From Fodinibacter luteus (lineage in GTDB: Bacteria; Actinomycetota; Actinomycetes; Actinomycetales; Dermatophilaceae), in the NCBI RefSeq assembly GCF_039541575.1, contig NZ_BAABGM010000014.1, forward strand, positions 111,544 to 175,543: DNA of 64,000 nucleotides, read 5' to 3'. Shown one piece after another: positions 22,413 through 29,784 of the stretch (position 1 is the stretch's first letter; each line of letters opens with the position of its first letter). The notes under the pieces were generated by a model, which was not told the DNA's origin, searched no databases, and saw only the letters and a program-made list of their open reading frames with translations. The position numbers and the translations under genes were made by a program.

Positions 22413-23090
22413 ATGGGCGACACCTGCGTCTCGCGTGTTCCGGTCTTCGCAGGGCTCTCGACGGAGGATCAAGGACGTGTGGCGGGACTGGCGCGTCCGA
22501 TGCACCTGGCGGCTGGCGAGGTGGCGTACTCGGCCGGTGATTCCCCGTCGCGACTCATCGTGGTGCACACGGGACATCTGAAGATCTCGCGCGTCTCGGC
22601 TGATGGCTCCGAACAGCTCATCCGCGTGTTGGGGCCGGGTGAGTTCGTCGGGGAGGCGTCGGTGTTCGCGGACCGGTCACCTGAGGACTACGCCATCGCC
22701 CTGGATGACTGCCAGGCCTGCGTGTTCCGACACGACGACCTCCGGGCCCTGGTCAGCAGGCACCCCCAGATCGCCCTGCGGATGCTGGCCACGGTCAGCG
22801 CGCGACTGTCCGACACCGAGCGCCGGCTCAGCTCCCTGACCGCGCACGACGTCGAGGCTCGAGTGGCTGACTACCTCCTCGGCCTACCGGGCTCATGGCA
22901 GGGCGGCATCGTCACGGTGACCCTGCCGTTGGCCAAGAAGCACGTGGCCGCCCTGCTCGACACCACACCGGAGAGCCTGAGCCGGTCCCTGCGCAGCCTG
23001 TCCGACAAGGGGCTGATCGCGATCGGTCCGGGACGGGCGGTCGTGCTCACCCAGCCGGATCGGCTGCAGCAGGAAGCTCACCGGGTTTGA
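22413..23090 (+). CDS. Crp/Fnr-family regulator with FNR-type recognition helix and FLP-like cysteines
   Basis: 225 residues. The N-terminal cyclic-nucleotide-binding fold (GEVAYSAGDSPSRLIVVHTG, then GPGEFVGEASVF) precedes a winged helix whose recognition helix reads TPESLSRSLRSL. This has the E-xx-S-R arrangement with which FNR contacts TTGAT half sites, not the CRP pattern. The Cys quartet of Fe-S FNR is absent. Cys5, Cys100 and Cys103 are close to the Cys5/Cys102 redox switch reported for Lactobacillus FLP. A matching TTGAC-N4-ATCAA box lies at 24169-24182 upstream of the DUF6448 gene. Inference: thiol-based redox activator of that gene pair. Confidence 0.88.
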   Translation: MGDTCVSRVPVFAGLSTEDQGRVAGLARPMHLAAGEVAYSAGDSPSRLIVVHTGHLKISRVSADGSEQLIRVLGPGEFVGEASVFADRSPEDYAIALDDCQACVFRHDDLRALVSRHPQIALRMLATVSARLSDTERRLSSLTAHDVEARVADYLLGLPGSWQGGIVTVTLPLAKKHVAALLDTTPESLSRSLRSLSDKGLIAIGPGRAVVLTQPDRLQQEAHRV

Positions 23091-23502
23091 GGTCGGTGCG
23101 GCGGCGCGCACGGGCCAGCCATCGGATGACCACCGCCTCGAGGTGGTCCAGCGGGACGAATGGCTCGTCCCACACCCGGGAGTCGTCCGAGACTGCCGGG
23201 TTGTCACCGGCCACGAAGTAGCTGCCGGTCGGGACCCGCCACGCCGCGGTGACGGCACCCGGCACCCGCCCTCGCCCGTCGACGGATTCGCCGTTGACGA
23301 AGAGGCGGCCAGCCTCCACCTCCACCTGGTCATCGGGAACCCCCACCACCCGCTTGAGCATCCGGGTCCCCCCGCGCCGCAAGACCACGACCTGGCCGCG
23401 TCGCGGCAGCCCGCCCCTGCCGATGCCTCGCGTGAGGAGCAGGTCACCCGAGCGGTAGGTGGGGGCCATGGACGCACCGGCCACCTTGACCACGCGCTTC
23501 AC
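23047..23502 (-). CDS. S26 signal-peptidase-like protease, SodX (NiSOD maturation) type
   Basis: 151 residues, without the N-terminal membrane anchor of true type I signal peptidases. The Ser/Lys dyad is Ser11 (GASMAPTYRSGD) and Lys50 (TRMLKRVVGVPDD); the GDNPAVSDDSR box follows. Short soluble S26 proteases like this remove the leader of nickel superoxide dismutase. Here the gene starts (GTG) 9 bases after the stop of the DUF6448 gene, whose product has a NiSOD-like leader ending in Ala-His-Cys-Asp. Its C-terminal end overlaps the 3' end of the convergent FNR-like gene by 44 bases. Confidence 0.85.
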   Translation of the reverse strand: MKRVVKVAGASMAPTYRSGDLLLTRGIGRGGLPRRGQVVVLRRGGTRMLKRVVGVPDDQVEVEAGRLFVNGESVDGRGRVPGAVTAAWRVPTGSYFVAGDNPAVSDDSRVWDEPFVPLDHLEAVVIRWLARARRRTDLKPGELPAAADPAG

Positions 23503-23511
23503 ACCTGCGTC

Positions 23512-24111
23512 CTAGTGGGCGTGGGCGTGGCTGTGGTGCTCGGTGGGTGCGTGGCCGGAGCGCTCGTGGTGCTCGTGCTCCTCGCCTTCGGCGTACTTGA
23601 AGAAGCTGACGTACCCGCCCACGTAGCGCCGAGCAGCTGCCAGGTCGTCCACGTCGAAGTCCTTGAGGGCCAGCGCGGCCTGGAACCTGCGGTGGAGCTC
23701 GGTACGGCGATCCGGCGCCACCATGGGCAGCAGGTCGGCGTCCGACTCCTGGGCGATGGCCTCGTCCGCGGCCTGGACCAGCGGGTCGATCTGGGCGCCG
23801 GTGGGCTGGATGCCGGTGAAGCCCACACCCTCGGCCATCCGGTGGACCCGGACCAGCGTCTCAAGGAAGAGCCGATCCGCCACCTCGGCAGCCTCCGGCC
23901 CCAGGACGCGAACCTTCAGCGCCTTGTCGAAGACGTCGCGCACCTCGGCCTCGCCGGCGGCAGGGACCCACTTCAGGGCGTAGTGGACGTTGCCCGTCTC
24001 CAACGCCTTGCGTGCGTCGGTGACGGCCGGGCCTTCGGCGGTGTCGCAGTGGGCCTGCACGGTGGCGGGCCTCATCGCGGCCAACCAGCTGATGATGCGG
24101 TTCATGAACAT
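23512..24111 (-). CDS. DUF6448-like protein with NiSOD-like leader, HCD N terminus and His-rich tail
   Basis: 199 residues. A 20-residue leader ends RPATVQA, followed by HCDTAEGP (His21, Cys22, Asp23). Streptomyces SodN has a leader ending in a similar VTVSA, followed by HCDLPCG. After removal of the leader, His and Cys would be the first two residues, as in the nickel hook, but the hook's second Cys is a Glu here. The helical body (ALKWVPAAGEAEVRDVF, FLETLVRVHRMAEG) fits my memory of DUF6448. The last 23 residues hold nine His. GGAG 8 bases before the ATG fixes the start; ATG at 24105 is an alternative. Function unknown. Confidence 0.82.
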   Translation of the reverse strand: MFMNRIISWLAAMRPATVQAHCDTAEGPAVTDARKALETGNVHYALKWVPAAGEAEVRDVFDKALKVRVLGPEAAEVADRLFLETLVRVHRMAEGVGFTGIQPTGAQIDPLVQAADEAIAQESDADLLPMVAPDRRTELHRRFQAALALKDFDVDDLAAARRYVGGYVSFFKYAEGEEHEHHERSGHAPTEHHSHAHAH

Positions 24112-24139
24112 CGGAGGGGCTCCTTCGTTTGGTAGCCCC

Positions 24140-24182
24140 AAGCTAGGCCGGGCGGAGCTGACTCGTCCTTGACGAGGATCAA
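24140..24182 (-). promoter_or_regulatory. FNR-type box (24169-24182) with class-II spacing to a -10 element
   Basis: The palindrome reads TTGATCCTCGTCAA on the minus strand, 13 of 14 positions fitting TTGAT-N4-ATCAA. A -10-like TAGCTT lies at 24140-24145. The box centre is 30 bases upstream of the -10 hexamer, so about 42 bases before the expected transcript start, the classical position for activation by FNR or CRP overlapping the -35. The leader to the DUF6448 start would be about 22 bases. The rest of the 229-bp spacer up to the SixA gene shows nothing I recognise. Confidence 0.7.
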
Positions 24183-24340
24183 CTCACACGCAGCCGCAGC
24201 CACACTCACGCCGCTTCGGTCGCGATGGGCATGGTTGGCAAGCCGAAACGCGGCGCTCTGACGCGGGTGGACATGCCATGCGCCACGCTGGTGCACTGCG
24301 TGCACCACTTGGGTCGCGCGAGTCGTGTTCGCGATCCGGC

Positions 24341-24832
24341 CTATTCCGCCGAGGTCGGTGGGCGTCCGGCGGCGCGCAGCCGTCCGCGAACGCGACCAGC
24401 GGCATCCCACGTGCTCGTGAGCTCGATGACCGCGAGTGCCGAGGTCGGCATGGGGACTCGGTCGCCGGTGAGGGTCTCGGCGAAATCCTCGATCCCGGGA
24501 TTGTGGCCAACGAGCACGACCGTTCTCAGTGCCTCATCGAGGTGTCGGACGATGTCGAGTAGCTCACCACCGGAGGCCGCGTAAGCGTCGTCGTCGTGTC
24601 GAGTCTTGGGTGGCTGTTCGAGTTCGTCCGACACCAGAGCCCAGGTGGTCCGGGCGCGTTTCGCGGTGGACACGACGGCCAGGTCGATCGCGTCGATGTT
24701 GGCAGCCAGCCACCGGCCGGCGTCGGGGGCCTGGCGCCTCCCTCGCTTGGCGAGCGGGCGGTCGTGGTCACCCTCGTGGCCCGACCAGTCCGACTTGGCG
24801 TGTCTGAGGAGGATCAGCGTGTGCTCGGCCAC
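24341..24832 (-). CDS. SixA-like histidine phosphatase
   Basis: 163 residues from the GTG start. The RHG motif of the phosphoglycerate-mutase-like superfamily is LLRHAKSDW; the second catalytic His is in VLVGHNPGIEDF. SixA-type enzymes dephosphorylate phosphohistidine proteins. An ATG at 24913 would add 27 residues that do not look like the family (SGLVATAGTLSW), so the GTG is preferred though its ribosome-binding site is weak. Same strand as the GrpB-like gene, 93 bases downstream of it. No link to the DUF6448 unit is visible. Confidence 0.85.
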   Translation of the reverse strand: MAEHTLILLRHAKSDWSGHEGDHDRPLAKRGRRQAPDAGRWLAANIDAIDLAVVSTAKRARTTWALVSDELEQPPKTRHDDDAYAASGGELLDIVRHLDEALRTVVLVGHNPGIEDFAETLTGDRVPMPTSALAVIELTSTWDAAGRVRGRLRAAGRPPTSAE

Positions 24833-24925
24833 CAGCCCAGTGTGCTCCCACGAGAGGGTGCCTGCAGTCGCGACGAGACCTGAACAGGCCGAGCCCTCGT
24901 CCGGTGTGAGCATGACGGAACAGAC

Positions 24926-25486
24926 TCAAGCACGTTGGAGGATCTGTTCCACCACCTCGGACTTGGCCTGGGCGTAATGCTGGACGTGCCTCCACTGCTG
25001 TTGCGCCAGTCGCCGTTTGGTGCGGGCGTACAGCTCCCGGTCACCCGCGTCGGTTCGTAGCCAGTCACGGAAGCGGAGCATGCGATCGACCTCGTCCTCG
25101 CCCGCGCTGAAGACGTGCATGTTGATGTCGGCGTCGGGGCCCTTGAACAGGCGGTGCTCGAGCCAGTCCGGCTCGCGGATCACCAGCCGGTAGCCGACCG
25201 CAGCCAGGGCCGGTACGTAGCTGGCCTCGTCGGCCGAGTCGCGGACCACCAGGAGGATGTCGATGATCGGCTTGGCGACCAGGCCCGGCACGGAGGTCGA
25301 CCCCACGTGCTCCAGCTGCACCACCGCCGGGCCCAGTGCGCCGCGCACGCGGACGGCCTCCCGGTCGAACAGCACCGGCCAGTTCGGGTCCGACTCCACC
25401 AAGGTGATGGTGCCGTTGTGCGGGATCAGGGGCTCCAGGCGCACCTGTTGCATGTACTCGTCACTGACCGGATCAATGTCATCCAT
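24926..25486 (-). CDS. GrpB-like nucleotidyltransferase (UPF0157)
   Basis: 186 residues. The UPF0157/GrpB signature is clear: VQLEHVGSTSVPGLVAKPIIDILL carries the GS and D..D metal motif of the nucleotidyltransferase fold (residues about 66-89), with NMHVFSAG and RFRDWLRTD later. GrpB domains are often fused to dephospho-CoA kinase; this one stands alone, and its substrate is not known. The start is set by GGGAGG five bases before the ATG. It is divergent from the small membrane-protein gene. Confidence 0.9.
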   Translation of the reverse strand: MDDIDPVSDEYMQQVRLEPLIPHNGTITLVESDPNWPVLFDREAVRVRGALGPAVVQLEHVGSTSVPGLVAKPIIDILLVVRDSADEASYVPALAAVGYRLVIREPDWLEHRLFKGPDADINMHVFSAGEDEVDRMLRFRDWLRTDAGDRELYARTKRRLAQQQWRHVQHYAQAKSEVVEQILQRA

Positions 25487-25823
25487 GCCCCCTCCCATCT
25501 GCACCAGGGATTCTCGCCCACCCGGTGAAGAGCGACAGCGAACACCCACGTTGATCCGTTGGAGGCATCTCGGCGCCCGGTGGCAGTTGAGAGGACTCGC
25601 GGCGCAGTGAGGCACCCCCGCGGCCATGGACCGTTGACCCGCCGCTCCCCGAGGGCGATGTCCTTCAGCGGCCGAGCGGTTTGGGTCGTGGACGTCCTCG
25701 GCAGGTTCCCGAGGGCCTTCCTGGCCGTTCGGGACGCTGGCCCTGGCTCCCGGGTTGTGGTGTCGGCGATGGTGCTGCGGTCAGGAGGCACTCAGCCTCC
25801 GAATTGCTCCTTGGGAGGGTCAC
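25487..25823. other. 337-bp divergent intergenic region
   Basis: It separates the GrpB-like gene (minus) from the small membrane protein (plus). Both strands were read: open frames exist, but none has a ribosome-binding site plus a protein-like sequence. It should carry two promoters. No FNR-type box, strong hairpin or tRNA is seen. Confidence 0.5.
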
Positions 25824-26213
25824 ATGTCCACGTCTGTCACACCTGTCGGGGAACGTACGAACGCGTGGTCGGCTGCGCCGGCGTTCCCCCTGGTCGTCTC
25901 GAGCGCGGCCCTTGCCGTGGTCACGCTGACCGCCTGGGCTGTCGAGGGTGCTTGGGCGATGGCCTGGGTGCTGGGGGTTCCGCTGGTCGTTGCCTCGCAC
26001 CTCGCACATCGCCAGAGCAGGGCTGCCGCCGTCATCTCCGGGCTCTTGGCGGTGGCGCTTGTGGTCGTGTGGTTCGTCGTGGGCCGGGCCAATGGGTGGT
26101 CGTCCGGGCTGAGCTCTCAGGAGCTGTACGTGGGCGTGGTCTTCCTGGCTTTGGGGCCCGTCGCGATGCTCACGCTGGTGATCGCGGTGCGTGACCTATT
26201 CCGTCGGCCCTGA
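25824..26213 (+). CDS. Small four-helix membrane protein, unknown
   Basis: 129 residues with four hydrophobic helices (PLVVSSAALAVVTLTAWAV, AWVLGVPLVVASHL, VISGLLAVALVVVWFVVG and VGVVFLALGPVAMLTLVIAV) and short charged loops. GGGAGG six bases before the ATG fixes the start. It ends 20 bases before the sensor kinase gene on the same strand, so it is likely co-transcribed and could be an accessory membrane component of that two-component system (inference). No family recognised. Confidence 0.75.
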   Translation: MSTSVTPVGERTNAWSAAPAFPLVVSSAALAVVTLTAWAVEGAWAMAWVLGVPLVVASHLAHRQSRAAAVISGLLAVALVVVWFVVGRANGWSSGLSSQELYVGVVFLALGPVAMLTLVIAVRDLFRRP

Positions 26214-26233
26214 CCCCGCCCTAGCCTCGGCTC

Positions 26234-28081
26234 ATGGTGGAGGTCGTCGCCGTGGGGCTGGCGATGTCGCTGTGCTCGGCGGCTCTGGCCCTGCTGGTGC
26301 GTCGGCCCACGCATCCGGTCAGCCTCGTCATCGCGGTGATGGCCGCGTCCAGCGTGCTGGGCGTCAGCCAGCCCGACGGGCGGGTCACGGATGCGCTGTG
26401 GGCGCTCAGCCACCTTCCGTTGTCGATGCTTCTGGTCGTCTTTCCGGACGGCCCGCGGGGGCGCCGGTGGGCCCGGGTCCTGGGGTACCAGGTGGTGGCG
26501 CTGGGGTGCGTGGTCGGTGGTTCGGTGCTGTGGCCGGATGGAAGCGCTCCACCTGTGGCGCGGGTCGTGCTCTGGGTACTGGCAGTGTCGTTCGTGCCGA
26601 TCGCGGCGGCGGCCGTGGTCTCTCTTGTCCGGCTGTGGAGGGTTTCTGTCGGGGGGCGCCGCTCGCGGATCGGCTTGGTCCTTGCGGCGGGGACCTTCCT
26701 GCTCGTTCCGAACGTGTTCCTGGCGCCACCGGTGCTGGCGTTGGAGTCGATGGGCGTGTCCACCGAGCCGTTCAGCGCGGTCGCGGGCAGCACGTCCGGG
26801 CTGGCGTTCGCAGCCGTGCCGCTCGCGGTCGCCGTCGCGGCCCTGGCCGAACCGGGTGGCCGCCGCCTCCGGGTCGTTGAGTGGGTGTGGCGGGTTGGCC
26901 TCGTGGCCGCCGGCGGCCTCGTGCTGGGTGGGACGGTCGCGTTGACCATTGAGGCGTGGAGCGGTGGGATGCCGTTCCCGCCCGGGGCGGCCGCGGCGGC
27001 GTTCGTCGTGGTCGCCTTGGGGACGGCGGCGGGGGTGAGCCTGTCGCATCGGGCGGCGGGGTGGGTGCCGCTGGCCGGGGAGCGCACCCGGCTCGGGGTC
27101 GCCGACCTGGCAGATCGGCTCTCGTCGGCGCCGACAGCCGATGAGGTCCCGGCCCTGGTCGCGCGGACCGTCGGCGAGGCGCTCGAGCTGCGCGGGGCGG
27201 CGGTGGTGATGAGCCTTCACGGTGGCGAGGAGCGGCTGGCCACGTGGGGCGACCTCGACGGCGGCGCAGCACCGGTGACGCGGCCGCTGACCCACGCCGG
27301 CACCATCGTGGGGCGAATCGTCCTGGCACCGCACCGCGACGGTGTCCCGCTGGACCTGGCTGCCCTCGACGCCCTCGCGACGCCCGTCGCGGCCACGGTC
27401 GCTGCTGGGCTGTTGACCCGCGAACTGCAGCAGGCTCGGGACCGGGTGCTGCAGATTCGGGACGACGAAAGAGCCCGACTGCGCGATGACCTGCACGACG
27501 AGCTGAGTCCGTCCCTGGCGGGGCTGCGCCTCACCGCCACAGCGGCCCGAGATCGGCTCGCTGACGACGACCTTGCCGGTGCCGACGCGCTCTTGGCGCG
27601 CATCGATACCGAGGCGGCGCGCACCGCGAAGGTCGTGCGCGGCATCCTCGAGGGCCTGCATCCCGACGACCTCGCCCGAGGGGGCCTGCTGGACGCGCTG
27701 CGAGACCGGGCCGCAGCCCTGGACCGCTCGGCCGCCTTCACCATCACCGTCGAGGCGCCGACCCAGCTGCCCGCCGTGGCCCCGCAGACCGAGGCCGCGG
27801 TCTTCCGCACGGCCGTCGAGGCGATGGCCAACGCCGCGCGGCACGCCAACGGCAGCCGCTGCACCGTGCGTCTGAGCGCCGACAGCCAGCACCTGCACCT
27901 CGACGTCGCCGACGACGGGACGGGTCTGCCGTCGCCGCCGCGGCCGGGACTGGGGCTGCCCTCGATGGCGGCACGCACCGAAGCGGTGGGCGGCGAGCTG
28001 CAGCTCGTGACCGCCGACGCAGGGGGGACCATCGTGCGGGCTCGCTTTCCCCTGCCGGCATCGACGCAGGCCGCGCGATGA
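26234..28081 (+). CDS. Membrane sensor histidine kinase (HisKA_3, NarL-type partner)
   Basis: 615 residues. About eight N-terminal helices (residues 1-285) form an integral membrane sensor. Then a degenerate GAF-like region (about 300-400), a coiled segment and a HisKA_3 domain with H-box DDLHDELSPSL follow. The HATPase has N-box EAMANAARHA and G-box VADDGTGL. All catalytic elements look intact. The stop overlaps the ATG of the LuxR-type regulator (ATGA), giving a coupled kinase-regulator pair. The ligand is unknown; the 7-8-helix sensor recalls membrane-signal detectors. Confidence 0.92.
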   Translation: MVEVVAVGLAMSLCSAALALLVRRPTHPVSLVIAVMAASSVLGVSQPDGRVTDALWALSHLPLSMLLVVFPDGPRGRRWARVLGYQVVALGCVVGGSVLWPDGSAPPVARVVLWVLAVSFVPIAAAAVVSLVRLWRVSVGGRRSRIGLVLAAGTFLLVPNVFLAPPVLALESMGVSTEPFSAVAGSTSGLAFAAVPLAVAVAALAEPGGRRLRVVEWVWRVGLVAAGGLVLGGTVALTIEAWSGGMPFPPGAAAAAFVVVALGTAAGVSLSHRAAGWVPLAGERTRLGVADLADRLSSAPTADEVPALVARTVGEALELRGAAVVMSLHGGEERLATWGDLDGGAAPVTRPLTHAGTIVGRIVLAPHRDGVPLDLAALDALATPVAATVAAGLLTRELQQARDRVLQIRDDERARLRDDLHDELSPSLAGLRLTATAARDRLADDDLAGADALLARIDTEAARTAKVVRGILEGLHPDDLARGGLLDALRDRAAALDRSAAFTITVEAPTQLPAVAPQTEAAVFRTAVEAMANAARHANGSRCTVRLSADSQHLHLDVADDGTGLPSPPRPGLGLPSMAARTEAVGGELQLVTADAGGTIVRARFPLPASTQAAR

Positions 28082-28710
28082 GCATCCGGGTGCTGCTGGC
28101 CGACGACCACCCGCTCTTCCGCGACGGGCTGCGCGCGATGTTGGATGGACGGGCAGCGTTCGACGTCGTCGCCGTCGCCGGGAACGGCACCGACGCTGTC
28201 CGCCTCGCCAAGGAGCATCTGCCCGATGTGGCCGTTCTCGACCTGCGGATGCCGAACGGCGATGGGGTGGCAGCCACCACGGGAATCCACCACGCCTGCC
28301 CGGAGACCAGGATCCTCGTCCTCAGCTCCTTCGACGACGAGCACTATGTCGCCCAGGCCCTGGCGGCGGGCGCGAACGGCTACATTCTCAAGGCCGCTGC
28401 CCCGGACGAGATCGCCGACGCGATCAGCGCGGTCGCCTCCGGAACCTCCGTCCTCTCCGACACGATCCTTGCCGACATTGCCCTGCGGACAGCGGCACGT
28501 CGCGGACGGCCCTTCCCCCAGCTGACCGAACGCGAGTTCGACGTCCTCGAGGCGATGGCGCGAGGGAAGAACTCCGACGAAATCGCCCGGCGGCTCGGAC
28601 TGAGCGTGAAGACCGTGCGCAACAACATTTCAAACATCCTGGTCAAGCTCGGTGTCCGAGACCGCGCCGCAGCGGTCGTCGTCGCCCACCAACACGGGGT
28701 CGGCGCCTGA
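28078..28710 (+). CDS. NarL/LuxR-family response regulator
   Basis: 210 residues. The receiver has LLADDHPLF, phospho-acceptor Asp55 (VAVLDLRMPNG) and Lys105 (GYILKAAAP). The LuxR HTH is at about 148-205 (LTEREFDVLEAMARGKNSDEIARRLG, then TVRNNISNILVKLGV). It is translated from an ATG overlapping the kinase stop. It likely regulates this operon or nearby genes; no binding-site repeat near its own promoter was identified. Confidence 0.95.
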   Translation: MSIRVLLADDHPLFRDGLRAMLDGRAAFDVVAVAGNGTDAVRLAKEHLPDVAVLDLRMPNGDGVAATTGIHHACPETRILVLSSFDDEHYVAQALAAGANGYILKAAAPDEIADAISAVASGTSVLSDTILADIALRTAARRGRPFPQLTEREFDVLEAMARGKNSDEIARRLGLSVKTVRNNISNILVKLGVRDRAAAVVVAHQHGVGA

Positions 28711-29095
28711 CGGCCTCCCAACGTGAACGCTCCCCTCGTGGCGACGCGCCGGACTTCTGGCGGCTACCTGACACTGGTCGTAGGCCGGTCTGCACCTCTT
28801 CCCTACGCAAATGAGCCCGCCCTTGGGGGCCACTTGCGGGCACTGCAGTTCCATCGACTCGACTCGGTGAGGAGCGTTGTTCATCTCTTGCCTGCAGCCC
28901 TCGTCGGGTGTGTGGGCCTCGATGACGCAGACCAGAGGCTGAGTCAAAGCGGTCGTTCTCGACAACCCGCTTCCGCCACCGCGCCCGGCATCCGCTCGGC
29001 TTGGGTTGCGACGAGGGGGCATCCAGCGAAGGCCTTACGGTCCGCACCTTCTGCGCAGGCTCTCGATCTCACACGCATCTGGCAGGAGACACAGT
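28711..29095. other. 385-bp region without a recognisable gene
   Basis: It lies between the LuxR-type regulator and the tRNA-Tyr terminator. Open frames on both strands (for example 28643-29047 minus) have skewed, Arg-rich compositions and no family resemblance. Composition is somewhat less GC-rich than the flanks. Lying next to a tRNA gene, it could hold remains of an integration event, but no integrase fragment or att repeat is visible to me. Confidence 0.4.
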
Positions 29096-29142
29096 CGAAG
29101 GGCCCCTCGAATCTACGTTTCCGCAGTTCAAGGGGCCCTTCG
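29096..29142 (-). terminator. Terminator hairpin of tRNA-Tyr
   Basis: Perfect 12-base arms (29096-29107 CGAAGGGCCCCT and 29131-29142 AGGGGCCCTTCG) enclose 23 bases. The hairpin begins six bases beyond the 3' end of the tRNA on its strand. There is only a loose T-rich stretch afterwards. Confidence 0.65.
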
Positions 29143-29148
29143 CACGGG

Positions 29149-29229
29149 TGGCAGGTGAAGGATTCGAACCTTCGAAGCTTTCGCGACGGATTTACAGTCC
29201 GCTCCCATTGGCCGCTCGGGCAACCTGCC
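29149..29229 (-). tRNA. tRNA-Tyr (anticodon GTA)
   Basis: Full cloverleaf: acceptor arms GGCAGGT and ACCTGCC pair perfectly. The anticodon loop CTGTAAA holds GTA. A long class II variable arm follows, as expected for bacterial tRNA-Tyr, and the T-loop is GGTTCGAATCC. The discriminator base is A; the genome does not clearly encode CCA (the next bases are CCCG). It is divergent from yajQ. A TATCCT-like -10 is present upstream. Confidence 0.96.
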
Positions 29230-29243
29230 GTGGTGCGCATGGA

Positions 29244-29249
29244 AGGATA
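29244..29249 (-). promoter_or_regulatory. Putative -10 element of tRNA-Tyr
   Basis: TATCCT on the minus strand, preceded by TGC (extended -10-like), lies 14 bases before the mature tRNA 5' end. No convincing -35 is visible. Confidence 0.35.
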
Positions 29250-29289
29250 GCAAGCCGCATCCGGCAGACCGAATCGACCAGGAGGACCC

Positions 29290-29784
29290 GTGGCGGACAG
29301 CTCGTTCGACATCGTCAGCAAGTACGACAAGCAGGAGGTCGCCAACGCCGTGAACACCGCGGCGAAGGAGATCGCGAACCGCTACGACTTCAAGAACGTC
29401 GGCGCGAAAGTCGAGCTCGCAGGCGAGGTCGTGAAGATCGAGGCGAACAGCGAGGAGCGATGCAAGGCGGCCCTCGACGTCGTGCAGACCTGGCTCGTCA
29501 AGCGGGGGGTGTCGCTCAAGCACCTCGAGGTCCCCGAGGCGGGGCCGCGCCTGTCGGGCAAGGAGTACAAGCTCGACTGCGCGCTCAAGGAGGGCATCTC
29601 CTCCGAGAACGCCAAGAAGATCTCGAAGATCATCCGCGACGAGGGGCCGAAGTCCGTCAAGAGCCAGATCCAGGGCGACGAGCTCCGCGTGCAGAGCAAG
29701 TCGCGCGACGACCTCCAGGCCGTGCAGCGGCTGCTCAAGGACAAGGACCTCGACGTCGCCCTGCAGTTCACCAACTACCGTTAG
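29290..29784 (+). CDS. yajQ: YajQ-family nucleotide-binding protein
   Basis: 164 residues, standard length. It starts ADSSFDIVSKYDKQEVANAVN and contains EIANRYDFKN, KKISKIIRDEGPKSVKSQIQG and DDLQAVQRLLKD, all conserved in YajQ. Family members bind nucleotides, and some bind cyclic di-GMP as effectors acting with transcription factors. The GTG start is supported by GGAGG five bases upstream. Together with the divergent tRNA-Tyr it looks like a core-genome anchor within an otherwise accessory stretch. Confidence 0.96.
   Translation: MADSSFDIVSKYDKQEVANAVNTAAKEIANRYDFKNVGAKVELAGEVVKIEANSEERCKAALDVVQTWLVKRGVSLKHLEVPEAGPRLSGKEYKLDCALKEGISSENAKKISKIIRDEGPKSVKSQIQGDELRVQSKSRDDLQAVQRLLKDKDLDVALQFTNYR

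Noticed and set aside
23512..24111. Annotating the DUF6448-like gene as nickel superoxide dismutase (sodN)
   Set aside because: The leader and HCD start resemble SodN, but the second hook Cys is Glu, the Pro before it is absent, and the helical body does not match SodN, which is also shorter (about 117 residues mature).
24821..24913. ATG start at 24913 for the SixA-like protein
   Set aside because: The extra 27 residues do not match the family, in which the RHG motif lies near the N terminus; the GTG at 24832 fits better.
25426..25791. Minus-strand frame of 121 codons in the GrpB upstream region
   Set aside because: It overlaps the GrpB-like gene start out of frame and has no protein-family resemblance.
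28643..29047. Minus-strand frame of 134 codons between the LuxR-type regulator and tRNA-Tyr
   Set aside because: Arg-rich and without motif or ribosome-binding site; it also overlaps the real regulator gene end.
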